A stretch of 64,000 nt of DNA, taken from the NCBI RefSeq assembly GCF_014268595.2, contig NZ_CP077091.1:5981339-6045338 (forward strand), read 5' to 3'. The translations under genes were made by a program, and so were the position numbers. The DNA is from Pseudomonas hamedanensis. GTDB lineage: Bacteria; Pseudomonadota; Gammaproteobacteria; Pseudomonadales; Pseudomonadaceae. The notes below the pieces were generated by a model. The model was not told where the DNA came from. It did no database searches and saw only the letters and a program-made list of their open reading frames with translations. How positions within the stretch are numbered: the first letter of the stretch is position 1; the number at the start of each line of letters is the position of its first letter. This document shows positions 1 through 12,711 of this stretch, one piece after another.

Positions 1-45
1 CTCGCGAACGATGGTGTGGTCTTCGGCTACCAGTACACGGATCAC
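1..45 (-). CDS. Response regulator, LuxR/NarL type, N-terminus only (cut by window edge)
   Basis: Only the first 15 codons lie in the window. The reading begins with GTG at 45 and gives MIRVLVAEDHTIVRE, the first beta strand and acidic pocket (E-D) of a receiver domain. A GGAG ribosome binding site lies 7 bases upstream. The divergence point is not here: the gene follows the histidine kinase at 130-2526 on the same strand, so the two are probably a kinase/regulator pair. The HisKA_3-type kinase predicts a NarL/FixJ output domain, but that part is outside the window. Confidence 0.75.
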   Translation of the reverse strand, partial: MIRVLVAEDHTIVRE

Positions 46-77
46 AGTCTTCTCCAGATTTCAGGTACACACCCATT

Positions 78-109
78 CCTGTAGGAGTGAGCCTGCTCGC
101 GATAGCGTC
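78..109. repeat. Single REP element
   Basis: The stretch reads CCTGTAGGAGTGAGCCTGCT followed by CGCGATAGCGTC. It is the same 'GTAGGAGTGAGCCTGCTCGCGAT' family seen as pairs at 20424-20490 and as a single copy at 63935-63964. It lies between the end of the kinase gene and the response regulator gene. No partner arm is found nearby, so this is a solitary REP. Confidence 0.8.
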
Positions 110-129
110 AGCCCAAACACCACAGACTT

Positions 130-2526
130 TCAGACCTCACTCACCGGCACCCGCACCACCAGACTGGTGCCCTCCCCCGGCTCACTCACAAGCTCCAGCC
201 GCCCGCCCATGATCAACACCCGCTCACGCATGCCAACCAATCCAAACGACGTCGGCCGCCCCTCGGCAACGACAAATCCTACGCCATCGTCGCTGACCGT
301 CAGGCACAATTCATCGCCCGCAAGCTCCAGCGTCAATTCCACGGTATGCGCCTGGGCATGACGCATCACATTGGTCAGCGCCTCCTGCAGGATCCGGAAC
401 AGCCCCACCGCTTTGGCATCGCTAAGCGCCGGCAGGTTATCCGGCACCCGCACCAGACACGGAATCTGCGTGCGCGCTTCAAAACGACGCGCCTGCCACT
501 CGATTGCCGAGGCAATCCCGGCATCGAGAATCGGCGGACGCAATGCCGTTGCTACATCACGGACCAACTGAAACAGCTGCGCGATCAGGCGCTTCATGCT
601 GTTGAGCCGTTCGTTCAGACCCGGATCGAGTTGCGCGTAAGCCAGTTCGCACATCGACGTTTCCAGTTTCAGCACGGTCAGCATCTGCCCCAGTTCATCA
701 TGGACCTCGCGAGCGATGCGCGCCTTCTCTTCTTCGCGCACGCTCTCAAGGTGCGCCGACAGCTCGCGCAATTGCTCGCGCGAGGCGGCCAGCTCCAGTT
801 CGATGCGTTTGCTTTCGCTGATGTCCCAGACGATGCCGTCCCACACGTAAGCGCCATCTTCCAGCTGCCGGGTGATCGCCTTGATCTCGGCCCAGCGCTG
901 TTCGCCATGGCTCGTGACGATGCGGCCCTGCCACGACCAGTCGCTGTCGGTGTCCAGTGCCTGATCCTGGGTGCGGTGATAACTGGCCTTGTCGTCGGGG
1001 TGCACCAGACTGCGCAGGCCCATGTCACGATGGGCGATGACTGCGGGCGCGTAGCCGACCAGACTTTCGCTGCCTTCGCTGATGTAGGCAAAATCGATCT
1101 GTCCGGTGACCGGCGCCCGCTCCAGTCGAAACACCAGGCCGGGGACGTTGGCGGCGATGCCTTGCAGCCGCGCTTCACTTTCCTGCAATGCGGCAAGTGC
1201 GCGTCGGCGGTCGGTGACGTCGGTGAGGTAGACCACCAGGTATTCGCTGTCGCGAAAACGCAGAAAGCTCAGGGATACGTCCGCTGGCAAGACGCTGCCA
1301 TCGGCGCGCAGGCAACTGGTTTCGAAGCTCAGCGGCCCCTCTTCACTGGCCCGCGCACGCTTCCAGAGATTGAGCCAGCGGTCCATGTGCAGGCCGGGTT
1401 CGAAGTCGATCAGCGGCCGCTCGATCAACCCGCCCGAGGGATAACCGAGCATGTTTTCCGCCGCCCGATTGGCGTAGCGCACATGACTGTCCCAGTTGAC
1501 CCAAAGGATGCCGACAGTGCTTTGATCGATGGAAAACTGCGTCAGCCGCAACGCCTCTTCGCTGGCCGCCCGTAGCGCAATGTCTTCGCGTGCACTGAGC
1601 AAGCGCTGCTCGAGACTGTGCTGCTGGCGCCGCTGCCAGAACACGATCGCCACGCAACTGAGGAGCATCACCGCGAACAACAGGCTGAGGTTTTGCCAGA
1701 ATCCCGGTGATTCGGCGAGCCGTGGGTATTTCGGCTGTAGCCATTGGTTATGCAGTTGCTCCAGATCCTTGGCCGGGATTGCGCGCAAGGCACTCTGGAC
1801 GATGCCGGCCAACTCCGGCCAGTCGCGCCGCGAGGCCACACGCAGCAATTGCGGCAGGCCGATATCACCGACCACCACCAGTTCGGCGAATTCCGGCTCT
1901 ACCGACAGGCGCCCCAACTGCGCTTCGTCGACCACCGCGTACGCCGCCTGCTGACTCAACAGCAATTGCAACGCCTGGCGTTCCAGCGGCACGCCTTGCA
2001 GATTCAGATGCGGATAGTTACTGCGCAGATAATCGGCGGTGGTGCTCGGCATGCGCACGGCGACGCGGGTCTGGCTGTCGAGTTTTTCCAGATCGACCGT
2101 GCCACTGCTTTTCTGGTCGCTGACCACCAGTTGCGGCACGCGCATGTACGGATCGGAAAACTGCCAGAGGCGCAGCGCGCCCGGGGTCTGGCTCAGACCC
2201 GGGGCGATGTCGATTTCGCCTTCGCGCAAAGCGGCCTCCAGTTGCCCGAGATCCTGAAAGTTGCGCCAGCTCAGTTCCACGCCCAGGGTTCTGGCGAGCA
2301 ATTTCATCAGCTCGACGTTGGCCCCGGACAATCGCTGCAAGCGTCGATCGTAAGTCGCGTAGGGCGCCTGCAAGACCAGGCCGACGCGCAACTCAGGGTG
2401 CTGCGCCAGCCATTGCTGCTGGTCTGGCGTCAGTTGCGCGACATGTGCCGGTGGCGCAGGCGCCGCCCAGCCCATCAAGGGAAGCCACAAACAGCCGATA
2501 ACCCACAGGCAGCAAAATCGCTTCAT
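130..2526 (-). CDS. Hybrid periplasmic-binding sensor histidine kinase (SBP_bac_3, PAS, HisKA_3)
   Basis: The 798-residue protein starts at the ATG at 2526; a TTG 21 bases upstream is possible but puts residues before the signal peptide MKRFCCLWVIGCLWLPL. Residues about 30-265 form a family 3 extracellular solute-binding domain. One membrane span follows (about 280-300, LLFAVMLLSCVAIVFW). Then come two PAS domains (about 330-570). The dimerisation box REVHDELGQ places the phospho-acceptor His near 609. The C-terminal ATPase has N-box ALTNVMRHA and G-box DDGVGF. This is the NarX/DegS-like kinase class, and it would sense a small periplasmic ligand, probably an amino acid-like compound. It would signal to the regulator that begins at 45. 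The ligand is unknown. It shares its sensor architecture with the protein at 27966-31712. Confidence 0.9.
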   Translation of the reverse strand: MKRFCCLWVIGCLWLPLMGWAAPAPPAHVAQLTPDQQQWLAQHPELRVGLVLQAPYATYDRRLQRLSGANVELMKLLARTLGVELSWRNFQDLGQLEAALREGEIDIAPGLSQTPGALRLWQFSDPYMRVPQLVVSDQKSSGTVDLEKLDSQTRVAVRMPSTTADYLRSNYPHLNLQGVPLERQALQLLLSQQAAYAVVDEAQLGRLSVEPEFAELVVVGDIGLPQLLRVASRRDWPELAGIVQSALRAIPAKDLEQLHNQWLQPKYPRLAESPGFWQNLSLLFAVMLLSCVAIVFWQRRQQHSLEQRLLSAREDIALRAASEEALRLTQFSIDQSTVGILWVNWDSHVRYANRAAENMLGYPSGGLIERPLIDFEPGLHMDRWLNLWKRARASEEGPLSFETSCLRADGSVLPADVSLSFLRFRDSEYLVVYLTDVTDRRRALAALQESEARLQGIAANVPGLVFRLERAPVTGQIDFAYISEGSESLVGYAPAVIAHRDMGLRSLVHPDDKASYHRTQDQALDTDSDWSWQGRIVTSHGEQRWAEIKAITRQLEDGAYVWDGIVWDISESKRIELELAASREQLRELSAHLESVREEEKARIAREVHDELGQMLTVLKLETSMCELAYAQLDPGLNERLNSMKRLIAQLFQLVRDVATALRPPILDAGIASAIEWQARRFEARTQIPCLVRVPDNLPALSDAKAVGLFRILQEALTNVMRHAQAHTVELTLELAGDELCLTVSDDGVGFVVAEGRPTSFGLVGMRERVLIMGGRLELVSEPGEGTSLVVRVPVSEV

Positions 2527-2600
2527 TGAAGTCTCGTACACTGACAAATTCTGACCAACCCATTAGGCTGCCGGGATACATTTCTGGCCTGGAATAACCG

Positions 2601-3590
2601 ATGCCCTCTGTCTATCGCCTGGCAATGCCAGCATTGTGCCTGTCGCTGATCCTGCCTTGTGCGTTTTCCGTCAGCGCCGCTGATCCGGCACCTGCCCCCG
2701 CGGCGGAAAAACCCGCCGAAGAACAACCCGTCGAACGTCAGCCACTGCTTGAGCGTAGTCAGGAAGAAGCGGCGGCACTGCAACGTAAGGTGCCGGCGCA
2801 GGAACAGCAACAACTGCAAGCAGGCAGCGAGACGTTTCTGGCCCTGTGGAAGCAGGCCAACACCGCCGAACCGAAAGGCGCGGTGATCATCGTCCCCGGT
2901 GCCGGCGAAACCGCTGACTGGCCGCAGGCTATCGGCCCGTTGCGGCAAAAACTGCCGAACGCGCAGTGGAGCAGCCTGAGCATCACCCTGCCTGACGTGC
3001 AAGGCGACGCCATCGCCCCGCGCGTGGTCGAACCCGCCGCCGCGCCGAAAGCCCCGGAAACCGCAAGCAAGGACGCCACCACCGCGCAGCCGATCGAACA
3101 AGCCGCTGGCGGTGAAGCGGAAGTCGCCGAACAGGTGGTGGCCGAAACTGTCGAGGAACACGCCAAAGCCGATGCCGAGCGCATTTTTGCGCGGATCGAT
3201 GCGGCCATCGCCTACGCCGAACAGCAGAGTGCGCGCAGCATCGTCGTGCTCGGTCATGGCACCGGGGCCTATTGGGCGGCGCGCTTTTTGAGCGAACGGC
3301 AAACTGCGCAGGTGGAAAAACTGGTCATGGTCGATGCACAGACGCCGGCCAAGGCCCTGCCGCCGCTGGCGGAACTGACGCCGACATTGAAGCTGCCGAC
3401 GGTGGATATTTTCTACATGGACAAAGCGCTGGATCGCAACGCGGCGCTGGAGCGCATGCAGGCGAGCAAGCGCTTGAAGACCTCGGCATTCAGCCAGGTG
3501 GCGCTGAAGGTGTTGCCGGACAAGAACGCTGAGCAGGAGCAATTGTTTCGGCGGGTGCGGGGCTGGTTGAGTCCTCAAGCTGTTGACTGA
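2601..3590 (+). CDS. DUF3530 family secreted alpha/beta-hydrolase-like protein
   Basis: The 329-residue protein has a clear signal peptide (about residues 1-26, cut after VSAA). A low-complexity Pro/Ala/Glu linker follows (AADPAPAPAAEKPAEEQP). The rest resembles an alpha/beta hydrolase fold, with strand GAVIIVPGAGE and a nucleophile-elbow-like VVLGHGTGAYWAA, where the usual GxSxG Ser is replaced by Thr. A second Ala/Glu-rich insert sits near residues 140-190. The family is known as DUF3530 and has no established reaction; enzymatic activity is doubtful given the elbow. It is divergent from the sensor kinase, with 74 bases between the two starts. Confidence 0.8.
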   Translation: MPSVYRLAMPALCLSLILPCAFSVSAADPAPAPAAEKPAEEQPVERQPLLERSQEEAAALQRKVPAQEQQQLQAGSETFLALWKQANTAEPKGAVIIVPGAGETADWPQAIGPLRQKLPNAQWSSLSITLPDVQGDAIAPRVVEPAAAPKAPETASKDATTAQPIEQAAGGEAEVAEQVVAETVEEHAKADAERIFARIDAAIAYAEQQSARSIVVLGHGTGAYWAARFLSERQTAQVEKLVMVDAQTPAKALPPLAELTPTLKLPTVDIFYMDKALDRNAALERMQASKRLKTSAFSQVALKVLPDKNAEQEQLFRRVRGWLSPQAVD

Positions 3591-3611
3591 CTTTCAGACC
3601 GAGTCGCCTGC

Positions 3612-3682
3612 TTCGCGAGCAAGCTCGCTCCCACATTGAATTGTGTACATAGATCCAATGTGGGAGCGAGCTTGCTCGCGAA
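3612..3682. repeat. REPIN (inverted pair of REP elements)
   Basis: Two perfect 26-base arms, TTCGCGAGCAAGCTCGCTCC... at 3612-3637 and its reverse complement at 3657-3682, flank a 19-base loop. The pair sits between the convergent ends of the DUF3530 gene and djlA, the usual place for such elements in Pseudomonas. Confidence 0.9.
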
Positions 3683-3713
3683 GGGGCCAGCACAAACGAT
3701 ATCCATCTACCGC

Positions 3714-4481
3714 CTAACGAAAATCCCGCCGCTCCCGAATCAGCGTATAGGCGTTATGCAATTCGCGCGTACGCTCCGTCGCCTCGCGCACCTGCGCCGC
3801 CGTCGCGCCACTGCCGGCAATCTTGTCGGGGTGATGGCGACTGAGCAGACGCCGATACGCCCGCTTGATCTGCGCCGGCTCACTGCCCGCCGACACCCCG
3901 AGCAGTTTCAGCGCTTCCTGATAACTCACCGCCGCGCTGAGGATGGGCCGTTTACCCGGCTCGTAATCGCTGGCCAGCGCTTGCACCTGCTGCGGCGTCC
4001 AGCCCAGCCACTTGCCCCACTGCGCCAGCAACTCCCGCTCGCTGACCCCGGCACGACCGTCGGCCCAGACCATCCGCCAACAAGCGCGCAACACGCCTTC
4101 CGCCGCGTGGGGCTGTGCACTCAGGCGGCGCAGATAACCTCGCAAATGATCGCTGCCTGACTTGCCACGATTGAACGCGGCGATCGCCCGACGTGTCGCC
4201 GGCTCGCTCATTTCCAGCGCGCGCATCTCATTGCGCGCCTGCTGAATGTGCCCATCGGTGACGCGTCCGTCGCTCTTGGCCAGACGCCCAAGCAACACGA
4301 ACAACAATTCGTCGTTGCGCAGCATCGGCCGACCGCCGAGTCTTTCCCGCAAATGCCCCCAGCTCTGCAGGTGCAGGCGCCGGTCCAGCGCCTGCCCCAA
4401 CAATGCCCCAAGCATGGCCCCCGGAATGCTGGCAATGGCAAAACCCGCTCCGGCTCCAATCAGAGTCCCTGGCCACAACAT
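3714..4481 (-). CDS. djlA: DjlA-type membrane-anchored DnaJ co-chaperone
   Basis: The 255-residue protein has an N-terminal Gly/Ala-rich membrane segment (about 4-28). A TerB-like helical region follows (about 50-165), then a C-terminal J domain (186-255) with the HPD tripeptide at 217-219. It should stimulate the ATPase of DnaK at the inner membrane. It starts one base after the stop of murU, so the order amgK-murU-djlA is one transcription unit. Length agrees with the family (E. coli DjlA is about 270). Confidence 0.9.
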   Translation of the reverse strand: MLWPGTLIGAGAGFAIASIPGAMLGALLGQALDRRLHLQSWGHLRERLGGRPMLRNDELLFVLLGRLAKSDGRVTDGHIQQARNEMRALEMSEPATRRAIAAFNRGKSGSDHLRGYLRRLSAQPHAAEGVLRACWRMVWADGRAGVSERELLAQWGKWLGWTPQQVQALASDYEPGKRPILSAAVSYQEALKLLGVSAGSEPAQIKRAYRRLLSRHHPDKIAGSGATAAQVREATERTRELHNAYTLIRERRDFR

Positions 4482-4482
4482 G

Positions 4483-6170
<1,688 letters not shown>

Positions 6171-6300
6171 TGCAAGGGTCTCCGACGGCGCTAGCCGTCA
6201 AGCGGGTCATGCTTTATTATCCAGCATCTTTTTCAGACCATCGAGAGGCGTGCGGCCCACACCGCGGGCAGATGGCACGCAGGAAGCCCGGACTAATAAG

Positions 6301-9120
6301 ATGGCATTGAAATCCCCCGCGTTTCGTAAAAAATTTCCGTTGTTGGTAACCGGCAGTCTGCTGGCTATGCAACCTCTGGCCAGTCCATTCGTTGTTGCCG
6401 CCGAGCAGTATGACTGCTCCGTCTCGGCGACGGGTGGCTGGGACTGTGCACCCAAATCACCCGCCGCGGCGTTGCCGCCGCGTCCGGTGCATGACGGCAG
6501 TGCGATCAGTTCCACTGGCGAGGCTCCAGCCGACAGCGGCTCGGTTGCCGACACAGGGCCGAAAACGGCGCTGGTCACCGAAGCCAAGGGCCGTGGCCTG
6601 AAATCCCGTAGCGAAGACTACAGTCACCTCGACTGGGTTCCGCGCGAGAAGCTCACCGCCGCCCAACTGGCCGAGACCGGTCCTTATTGCTCCGGTGCCT
6701 ATATCGAACCGGTTCGTCCTGGCATGAATGACAAGACGAACAAAAGCGATGCTCCGACCTTTATCGGCGCAAAAGCCTCGCGCTATAACACCGATGATCA
6801 AGTCGGTACGCTGGCCGGCGACGTCGTCCTGCGCCAAGGCAGCATGCAGGTCGAATCCGACGAGGCCAGCCTGTACCAGGCCGAGAGCCGCGCCGAGCTC
6901 AACGGTGACGTGCGCATCCGCGACAACGGCGCGCTGATCGTCGGCGACCACGCCGATGTCCAGCTCGACACCGGTGAAGCCAAGGTCGACAACGCCGAAT
7001 ACGTGATGCACAAATCGCGCATCCGCGGTAGCGCGCTGTACGCCAAGCGCGCCGAAAACGCGATCATCCGCTTGAAGGACGGCACGTACACCACGTGCGA
7101 ACCGAACAGCAATGCGTGGCAGCTCAAAGGCAACAACATCACGTTGAACCCGGCCACCGGTTTCGGTACCGCGACCAACGTGACCTTGCGCGTCAAAGAC
7201 ATTCCGATTCTGTACACGCCGTACATTTACTTCCCGATCGACGACCGTCGCCAGTCGGGCTTCCTGCCGCCGACCATCGGTTCGGGCACAGACACCGGCT
7301 TCATGCTGGTCACGCCTTATTACTTCAACCTGGCACCGAACTACGACGCCACGTTGTATCCACGTTACATGAGCAAGCGCGGCATGTTGGTGGAAGGCGA
7401 GTTCCGTTACCTGACCAAGTCGAGTGAAGGTCAGTTTGGTGCGGCGTACCTCAATGACGAGGACGATGATCGCAAGCGCCAGTCGGATTACAGCGAGACT
7501 CGCTACATGTACAACTGGCAGCACAAGGGCGGTCTCGACTCCCGTGTGTTCACAGAAGTTGACTACACCAAGATCAGCGATCCGTATTACTTCCAGGATC
7601 TGCAGACCGATCAGATAGGCGTGAAAAGCAGCGACTTCGTTAACCAGCAGGGCGCGATCTCCTATCGCGGCGACAGCTACACCGCTCGCTTGAATGCTCA
7701 GCAGTACCAATTGGCCACCGTTTCGAGCATTACCCCGTATGGCCGCTTGCCGCAAATCACTTTCAACGGTCAGCTGCCGTACCACCCGGAAGGTCTGGAT
7801 TTCGATTATGAAACCGAGATCGTGCGGTTTGATCGCGATCTGAGAACCGGCAATTTCCTCGACGAAAACGGCGGCCCGGTCAATGCAGACGGCACAGTCG
7901 GCACGCCGCGTCTGGACACCAACGTTTCAGGCCTTGCGCGTGCCAATGGCAACCGCTTGAATCTGAAACCAGGTGTCAGCCTGCCGATGAACTGGACCTA
8001 CGGGTTCCTGAAGCCCTCGCTCAAATACCAGTACACCCAGTACGACCTGGACCTCGATGCTCAGGGCAAAGACGACCTCGTGAAGAACCGCAACGGTGCT
8101 TCCGCACTGGGCGAGTCGTTCAGCAGTTCGCAGAACCGTGGGGTTCCCATTGCCAGCATCGACAGCGGCCTGTACTTCGACCGCAACACGTCGTTCTTTG
8201 GCAAGAACTATCGTCAGACCCTGGAACCGCGCCTGTTCTACCTCTATGTCCCAGAGAAAGACCAGAACGATATTCCTGTGTTCGACACCAGCGAATACAC
8301 CTTTAACTATGCGTCGCTGTTCCGTGACAACCGCTTCGCTGGCTCCGACCGTGTCGGTGACGAGAACAAACTGTCGCTGGGCGTGACCAGCCGCTGGATC
8401 GAAGACGACGGCTTTGAACGTCAACGCGTCAGCGTCGGCCAGGCCCTGTACTTCAAGGATCGCAAGGTTCAACTGCCAGGCATCGTGTTTGATGATCGTG
8501 ACGACGCCAAGTCCAACGTTTCGCCTTACGCACTCGAATACGAATACCGCTGGAACCGCGACTGGCGCACCACCGCCGACTACAACTGGGATCCGGACAG
8601 CCACAGCCCACGCTCTGGCAGTGCGATGTTCCATTACCAGCCTGAAGACAACCCGAACAAGGTCATCAACGCCGGTTATCGCTATCGCAACGACCAGATC
8701 CGTTATGACCAGACGACGGGCAAATGGCAAATGGGTGGCGACTATGGCACCCCGGGCTCGGCCGACTACGTGAAGGACTACTACAAGATCAAGCAGCATG
8801 ACTTCTCGGTCATCTGGCCGATCGTTCCGCAGTGGAACGCAATCAGCCGCTGGCAGTACGACTACAACCGCAACCGTACGCTGGAAGCCTTCGGTGGTTT
8901 CGAGTACGACAACTGCTGCTGGAAACTGCGCCTGATCAACCGTTACTGGGTTTCCTATGACGAGTTCAGCCAGGACGCTCCGCAAAACGAAAAAGGCGAC
9001 CATGGCGTCTTCCTCCAAATTGTTCTGAAGGGACTCGGCGGCCTGACTGGCGCCAAAGTAGAGAGCTTCCTCGACAAAGGCATTCAAGGTTATCGTGAAC
9101 GTGAAGACCAAGCTTTCTGA
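6301..9120 (+). CDS. lptD: LPS-assembly outer membrane protein LptD
   Basis: The 939-residue protein starts at the ATG at 6301, which gives a signal peptide ending near VVAAEQ. The frame is open further upstream without support. Mature residues begin with [13 protein letters not shown]. The next part is an OstA/LptA-like beta-jellyroll (about 160-320) and a long beta-barrel. A Cys pair in [10 protein letters not shown] near the C-terminus can form the interdomain disulfides with the N-terminal Cys pair that LptD needs. It inserts lipopolysaccharide into the outer leaflet with LptE. It is the first gene of the operon lptD-surA-pdxA-rsmA-apaG-apaH. Confidence 0.96.
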   Translation: MALKSPAFRKKFPLLVTGSLLAMQPLASPFVVAAEQYDCSVSATGGWDCAPKSPAAALPPRPVHDGSAISSTGEAPADSGSVADTGPKTALVTEAKGRGLKSRSEDYSHLDWVPREKLTAAQLAETGPYCSGAYIEPVRPGMNDKTNKSDAPTFIGAKASRYNTDDQVGTLAGDVVLRQGSMQVESDEASLYQAESRAELNGDVRIRDNGALIVGDHADVQLDTGEAKVDNAEYVMHKSRIRGSALYAKRAENAIIRLKDGTYTTCEPNSNAWQLKGNNITLNPATGFGTATNVTLRVKDIPILYTPYIYFPIDDRRQSGFLPPTIGSGTDTGFMLVTPYYFNLAPNYDATLYPRYMSKRGMLVEGEFRYLTKSSEGQFGAAYLNDEDDDRKRQSDYSETRYMYNWQHKGGLDSRVFTEVDYTKISDPYYFQDLQTDQIGVKSSDFVNQQGAISYRGDSYTARLNAQQYQLATVSSITPYGRLPQITFNGQLPYHPEGLDFDYETEIVRFDRDLRTGNFLDENGGPVNADGTVGTPRLDTNVSGLARANGNRLNLKPGVSLPMNWTYGFLKPSLKYQYTQYDLDLDAQGKDDLVKNRNGASALGESFSSSQNRGVPIASIDSGLYFDRNTSFFGKNYRQTLEPRLFYLYVPEKDQNDIPVFDTSEYTFNYASLFRDNRFAGSDRVGDENKLSLGVTSRWIEDDGFERQRVSVGQALYFKDRKVQLPGIVFDDRDDAKSNVSPYALEYEYRWNRDWRTTADYNWDPDSHSPRSGSAMFHYQPEDNPNKVINAGYRYRNDQIRYDQTTGKWQMGGDYGTPGSADYVKDYYKIKQHDFSVIWPIVPQWNAISRWQYDYNRNRTLEAFGGFEYDNCCWKLRLINRYWVSYDEFSQDAPQNEKGDHGVFLQIVLKGLGGLTGAKVESFLDKGIQGYREREDQAF

Positions 9121-10417
9121 TTGTCTGCGCCCGGTGCTGCTGGGCGCGCTGTTCCTGGGTACGGCGGCCAACGCCGCCGTACAGTCCATCGACAAAGTGG
9201 TAGCGATCGTCGACAACGACGTGGTCATGCAGAGCCAACTGGACCAGCGCGTTCATGAAGTTCAGCAAACCATCGCCAAGCGCGGTGGCGGCTTGCCGCC
9301 TCCGGGCGTGCTGGATCAACAGGTGCTCGAGCGCCTGATCGTTGAAAACCTGCAACTGCAGATCGGCGAGCGTTCCGGCATCCGCATCACCGATGAAGAA
9401 CTGAACCAGGCTGTCGGCACCATCGCGCAGCGCAACAACATGACGGTTGATCAGTTTCGTGCTGCGCTGGCTCGCGATGGCCTGAACTATGACGACGCCC
9501 GCGACCAGATCAAGCGCGAAATGATCATCAGCCGTGTGCGTCAGCGTCGCGTGGCAGAACGCATTCAGGTCTCCGAGCAGGAAGTGAAAAACTTCCTCGC
9601 CTCTGACCTGGGCAAGATGCAACTGTCCGAAGAACTGCACCTGGCCAACATCCTGATTCCGACACCGGAAAGCGCCAACTCTGATGCCATTCAGAGCGCC
9701 GCGCGTCAGGCCATGGAGGTTTACCAGCAGCTCAAGCAAGGCGCCGACTTCGGTCAGATGGCCGTTGCCAAATCCGGCAGCGACAATGCGCTGGAAGGCG
9801 GCGACATGGGCTGGCGTAAAGCCGCACAACTGCCACCGCCGTTCGATCGCGAGCTGAGCAGCATGGCCGTTGGCGACATCACTCAGCCTGCACGTACGCC
9901 GGGCGGTTTCATCATTCTGAAGCTGCTGGGCAAGCGTGGCGGCGAAGCGCAGATGCGCGATGAAGTGCATGTACGCCACATCCTGGTCAAGCCAAGTCCG
10001 ATTCGCGATGAAGCCAAGACCAAGGCGCTGGTGCAGTCGCTGTATGACCGCATCACCGCTGGTGAAGATTTTGCCGAGCTGGCGAAAAACTACTCGGAAG
10101 ATCCGGGTTCTGCCCTCAACGGCGGCGACCTGAACTGGATCGACCCGAACGTGCTGGTGCCGGAATTCCGCGAAGTGATGGCCTCGACCCCGCAAGGTCA
10201 GCTGTCCAGGCCCTTCCAGACCCAATACGGCTGGCACGTGCTGGAAGTCCTTGGCCGTCGCGCCACCGACAGCACTGAACAGGCCCGTGAGCAGCAGGCA
10301 ATGACCGTACTGCGTAACCGCAAATACGACGAAGAGCTGCAAACCTGGCTGCGTCAGATCCGTGACGAAGCGTACGTAGAGATCAAACTCCCTGGTGCAG
10401 ACCAGGCAGCGCAGTGA
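9095..10417 (+). CDS. surA: Periplasmic chaperone/peptidyl-prolyl isomerase SurA
   Basis: The 440-residue protein has a signal peptide ([12 protein letters not shown]), a SurA N-terminal chaperone domain and two parvulin domains (about 180-280 and 290-390; second carries [10 protein letters not shown]). Two GTG starts, 9095 and 9101, are possible. GTG at 9095 has AAGG 5 bases upstream and is preferred, although MKTKLSDC from 9101 also looks like homologues. It overlaps the end of lptD by 26 bases. SurA delivers outer membrane proteins, LptD in particular, to the Bam complex, which explains the coupling. Confidence 0.95.
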   Translation: MNVKTKLSDCLRPVLLGALFLGTAANAAVQSIDKVVAIVDNDVVMQSQLDQRVHEVQQTIAKRGGGLPPPGVLDQQVLERLIVENLQLQIGERSGIRITDEELNQAVGTIAQRNNMTVDQFRAALARDGLNYDDARDQIKREMIISRVRQRRVAERIQVSEQEVKNFLASDLGKMQLSEELHLANILIPTPESANSDAIQSAARQAMEVYQQLKQGADFGQMAVAKSGSDNALEGGDMGWRKAAQLPPPFDRELSSMAVGDITQPARTPGGFIILKLLGKRGGEAQMRDEVHVRHILVKPSPIRDEAKTKALVQSLYDRITAGEDFAELAKNYSEDPGSALNGGDLNWIDPNVLVPEFREVMASTPQGQLSRPFQTQYGWHVLEVLGRRATDSTEQAREQQAMTVLRNRKYDEELQTWLRQIRDEAYVEIKLPGADQAAQ

Positions 10418-11403
10418 AACCCAAGCGTTTCGCGCTGACACCCGGCGAACCGGCCGGCATCGGTCCCGACCTGTGCCTGCTGCTCGCCTCGCAAGCCCAG
10501 CCTCATCCCCTGATTGCCATCACCAGCCGCGACCTGCTTCTTGAGCGGGCCGCGCAGCTGGGACTGGCCGTCAATTTGCTGGATGTCGGGCCGGACCGCT
10601 GGCCGGACGCTCCGGCACCGGCCAACAGTCTTTACGTCTGGGATACATTGCTCAGCGCACCGGTCGTCGCTGGGCAACTGGACAAGGCCAACGCGGCTTT
10701 CGTCCTCGAAACCCTGACTCGCGCCGGCAATGGCTGCCTGAACGGCGACTTCGCCGGGATGATCACCGCGCCCGTCCATAAAGGCGTGATCAACGAGTCC
10801 GGCATCGCCTTCTCCGGTCACACCGAATTTCTCGCTGACCTGACCCACACCGCCCAAGTGGTGATGATGCTTGCGACCCGCGGTTTGCGCGTGGCCCTGG
10901 TCACCACCCACCTGCCCTTGCGCGAGATTGCCGACGCGATCACGCCAGAGCGACTGGAACGAGTCACGCGGATTCTGCACGCAGACCTGCAAAACAAATT
11001 CGGCATCGCCCGGCCCCGCATTCTGGTCTGCGGCCTCAACCCGCACGCTGGCGAAGGCGGACACCTGGGCCATGAAGAAATCGACATCATCGAACCGACA
11101 TTAGAGCGCCTGCGCGGCGAGGGCATGGACCTCCGTGGCCCGCTGCCTGCCGACACTCTGTTTACCCCCAAATATCTGGAGCACTGCGACGCAGTGCTGG
11201 CGATGTACCACGACCAGGGCTTGCCCGTGCTCAAATACAAAGGCTTCGGCGCTGCGGTCAACGTGACGCTGGGCCTGCCGATCATCCGCACGTCCGTCGA
11301 CCATGGCACTGCCCTGGATCTGGCCGGCAGCGGCAAGATCGACACCGGCAGCCTGCAAGTCGCCCTGGAAACCGCCTACCAGATGGCCGAGACCCGTTTA
11401 TGA
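10414..11403 (+). CDS. pdxA: 4-hydroxythreonine-4-phosphate dehydrogenase
   Basis: The 329-residue protein starts with GTG at 10414, overlapping the surA stop by 4 bases. The N-terminal [15 protein letters not shown] and the metal-binding His in SGHTEFLAD and VMYHDQG-like [16 protein letters not shown] are PdxA signatures. It oxidises 4-phospho-hydroxy-L-threonine in pyridoxal phosphate synthesis. Translation is probably coupled to surA and to rsmA, which starts within its stop codon. Confidence 0.95.
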   Translation: MKPKRFALTPGEPAGIGPDLCLLLASQAQPHPLIAITSRDLLLERAAQLGLAVNLLDVGPDRWPDAPAPANSLYVWDTLLSAPVVAGQLDKANAAFVLETLTRAGNGCLNGDFAGMITAPVHKGVINESGIAFSGHTEFLADLTHTAQVVMMLATRGLRVALVTTHLPLREIADAITPERLERVTRILHADLQNKFGIARPRILVCGLNPHAGEGGHLGHEEIDIIEPTLERLRGEGMDLRGPLPADTLFTPKYLEHCDAVLAMYHDQGLPVLKYKGFGAAVNVTLGLPIIRTSVDHGTALDLAGSGKIDTGSLQVALETAYQMAETRL

Positions 11404-12218
11404 CCGAGCAATACCAACACAAGGCGCGCAAACGCTTTGGCCAGAATTTCCTGCACGATGCCGGCGTTATCGACCGCATCCTGCGCTCCATCCACGCCAA
11501 GCCTGACGACCGCCTGCTGGAAATCGGTCCAGGCCAAGGTGCACTGACCCAAGGCTTGCTCGGCTCCGGCGCACAACTTGACGTGGTGGAACTGGACAAG
11601 GATCTGATCCCGATCCTCAATCAGCAATTTGCCGGCATGAACAACTTCAACCTGCATCAGGGCGATGCACTGAAGTTTGACTTCAACACGCTCAACGCCG
11701 CACCGAACAGCCTGCGCGTGGTGGGCAACCTGCCGTACAACATTTCCACGCCGCTGATTTTCCATCTGCTGAACAACGCCGGGATCATCCGCGACATGCA
11801 CTTCATGCTGCAGAAAGAAGTGGTCGAGCGGCTGGCCGCAGGCCCGGGTGGCGGTGACTGGGGTCGCCTGTCGATCATGGTTCAGTACCATTGCCGCGTT
11901 GAGCATCTGTTCAACGTCGGGCCGGGCGCATTCAACCCGCCGCCGAAGGTCGACTCGGCGATCGTTCGTCTGGTGCCGCACGCGGTGCTGCCGCACCCGG
12001 CCAAGGACCACAAGTTGCTGGAGCGCGTTGTACGCGAGGCGTTCAACCAGCGGCGCAAAACCCTGCGCAACACCCTCAAGCAATTGCTCAGCAATGCCGA
12101 GATCGAAGCCGCCGGCGTTGATGGCAGCCTGCGTCCGGAACAGCTGGACCTGGCCGCGTTCGTGCGCCTGGCCGACCAGCTCGCGATACAAGTCCCGGCT
12201 GCCCCTGCCGCCGACTGA
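11400..12218 (+). CDS. rsmA: 16S rRNA dimethyladenosine transferase (KsgA)
   Basis: The 272-residue methyltransferase has the N-terminal [10 protein letters not shown] box, the SAM-binding [12 protein letters not shown] and the catalytic NLPYNIST. It dimethylates two adjacent adenines in helix 45 of 16S rRNA during 30S maturation. Its ATG overlaps the pdxA stop (ATGA). Confidence 0.96.
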   Translation: MTEQYQHKARKRFGQNFLHDAGVIDRILRSIHAKPDDRLLEIGPGQGALTQGLLGSGAQLDVVELDKDLIPILNQQFAGMNNFNLHQGDALKFDFNTLNAAPNSLRVVGNLPYNISTPLIFHLLNNAGIIRDMHFMLQKEVVERLAAGPGGGDWGRLSIMVQYHCRVEHLFNVGPGAFNPPPKVDSAIVRLVPHAVLPHPAKDHKLLERVVREAFNQRRKTLRNTLKQLLSNAEIEAAGVDGSLRPEQLDLAAFVRLADQLAIQVPAAPAAD

Positions 12219-12330
12219 CAGACGATGAACGCTATCGGGCAGGACGCCACTCTGGTTTACTGCCCGATACTTGCCTAGACTGATTCTCCATCAGCTACGC
12301 CCCGCGTTCCGCTTCGTTAAGGCCTTTTGC

Positions 12331-12711
12331 ATGTCCGATTCCCGTTACCAGGTCGATGTCAGCGTCGTTACCCGCTATCTGACCGAACAATCGCAACCCG
12401 AGCACAGCCGCTTCGCCTTCGCCTACACCATCACCGTGCAGAACAACGGCCAGCTCCCGGCCAAGCTGTTGTCGCGGCATTGGGTGATTACCGATGGTGA
12501 CGGCCATGTCGAAGAAGTACGCGGTGAAGGTGTCGTCGGTCAGCAGCCACTGATCGCCGCTGGCGAGAGCCACACGTATACCAGCGGCACGGTGATGACC
12601 TCCAAGGTCGGCACCATGCAGGGCACCTATCAAATGCTCGCCGACGACGGAAAACGTTTCGACGCGATCATCAAACCGTTTCGCCTCGCTGTGCCTGGGG
12701 CCCTGCACTGA
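12331..12711 (+). CDS. apaG: ApaG (CorD) family protein
   Basis: The 126-residue protein begins [17 protein letters not shown] and contains the family core [24 protein letters not shown]. It folds as a fibronectin-III-like domain, and a role in Co/Mg resistance is reported for enterobacterial homologues. Its molecular function is unsettled. The ATG at 12331 is preferred over an upstream ATG because it gives the conserved N-terminus. It overlaps apaH by one base. Confidence 0.92.
   Translation: MSDSRYQVDVSVVTRYLTEQSQPEHSRFAFAYTITVQNNGQLPAKLLSRHWVITDGDGHVEEVRGEGVVGQQPLIAAGESHTYTSGTVMTSKVGTMQGTYQMLADDGKRFDAIIKPFRLAVPGALH

Noticed and set aside
346..1575. A 409-codon open frame on the plus strand
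   Set aside because: It lies wholly antisense to the sensor kinase, has no ribosome binding site and no recognisable domain. Long antisense frames are expected in GC-rich coding DNA; similar shadows opposite lptD, rpoD, yeaH, spoVR and the acyl-CoA dehydrogenases were also discarded.
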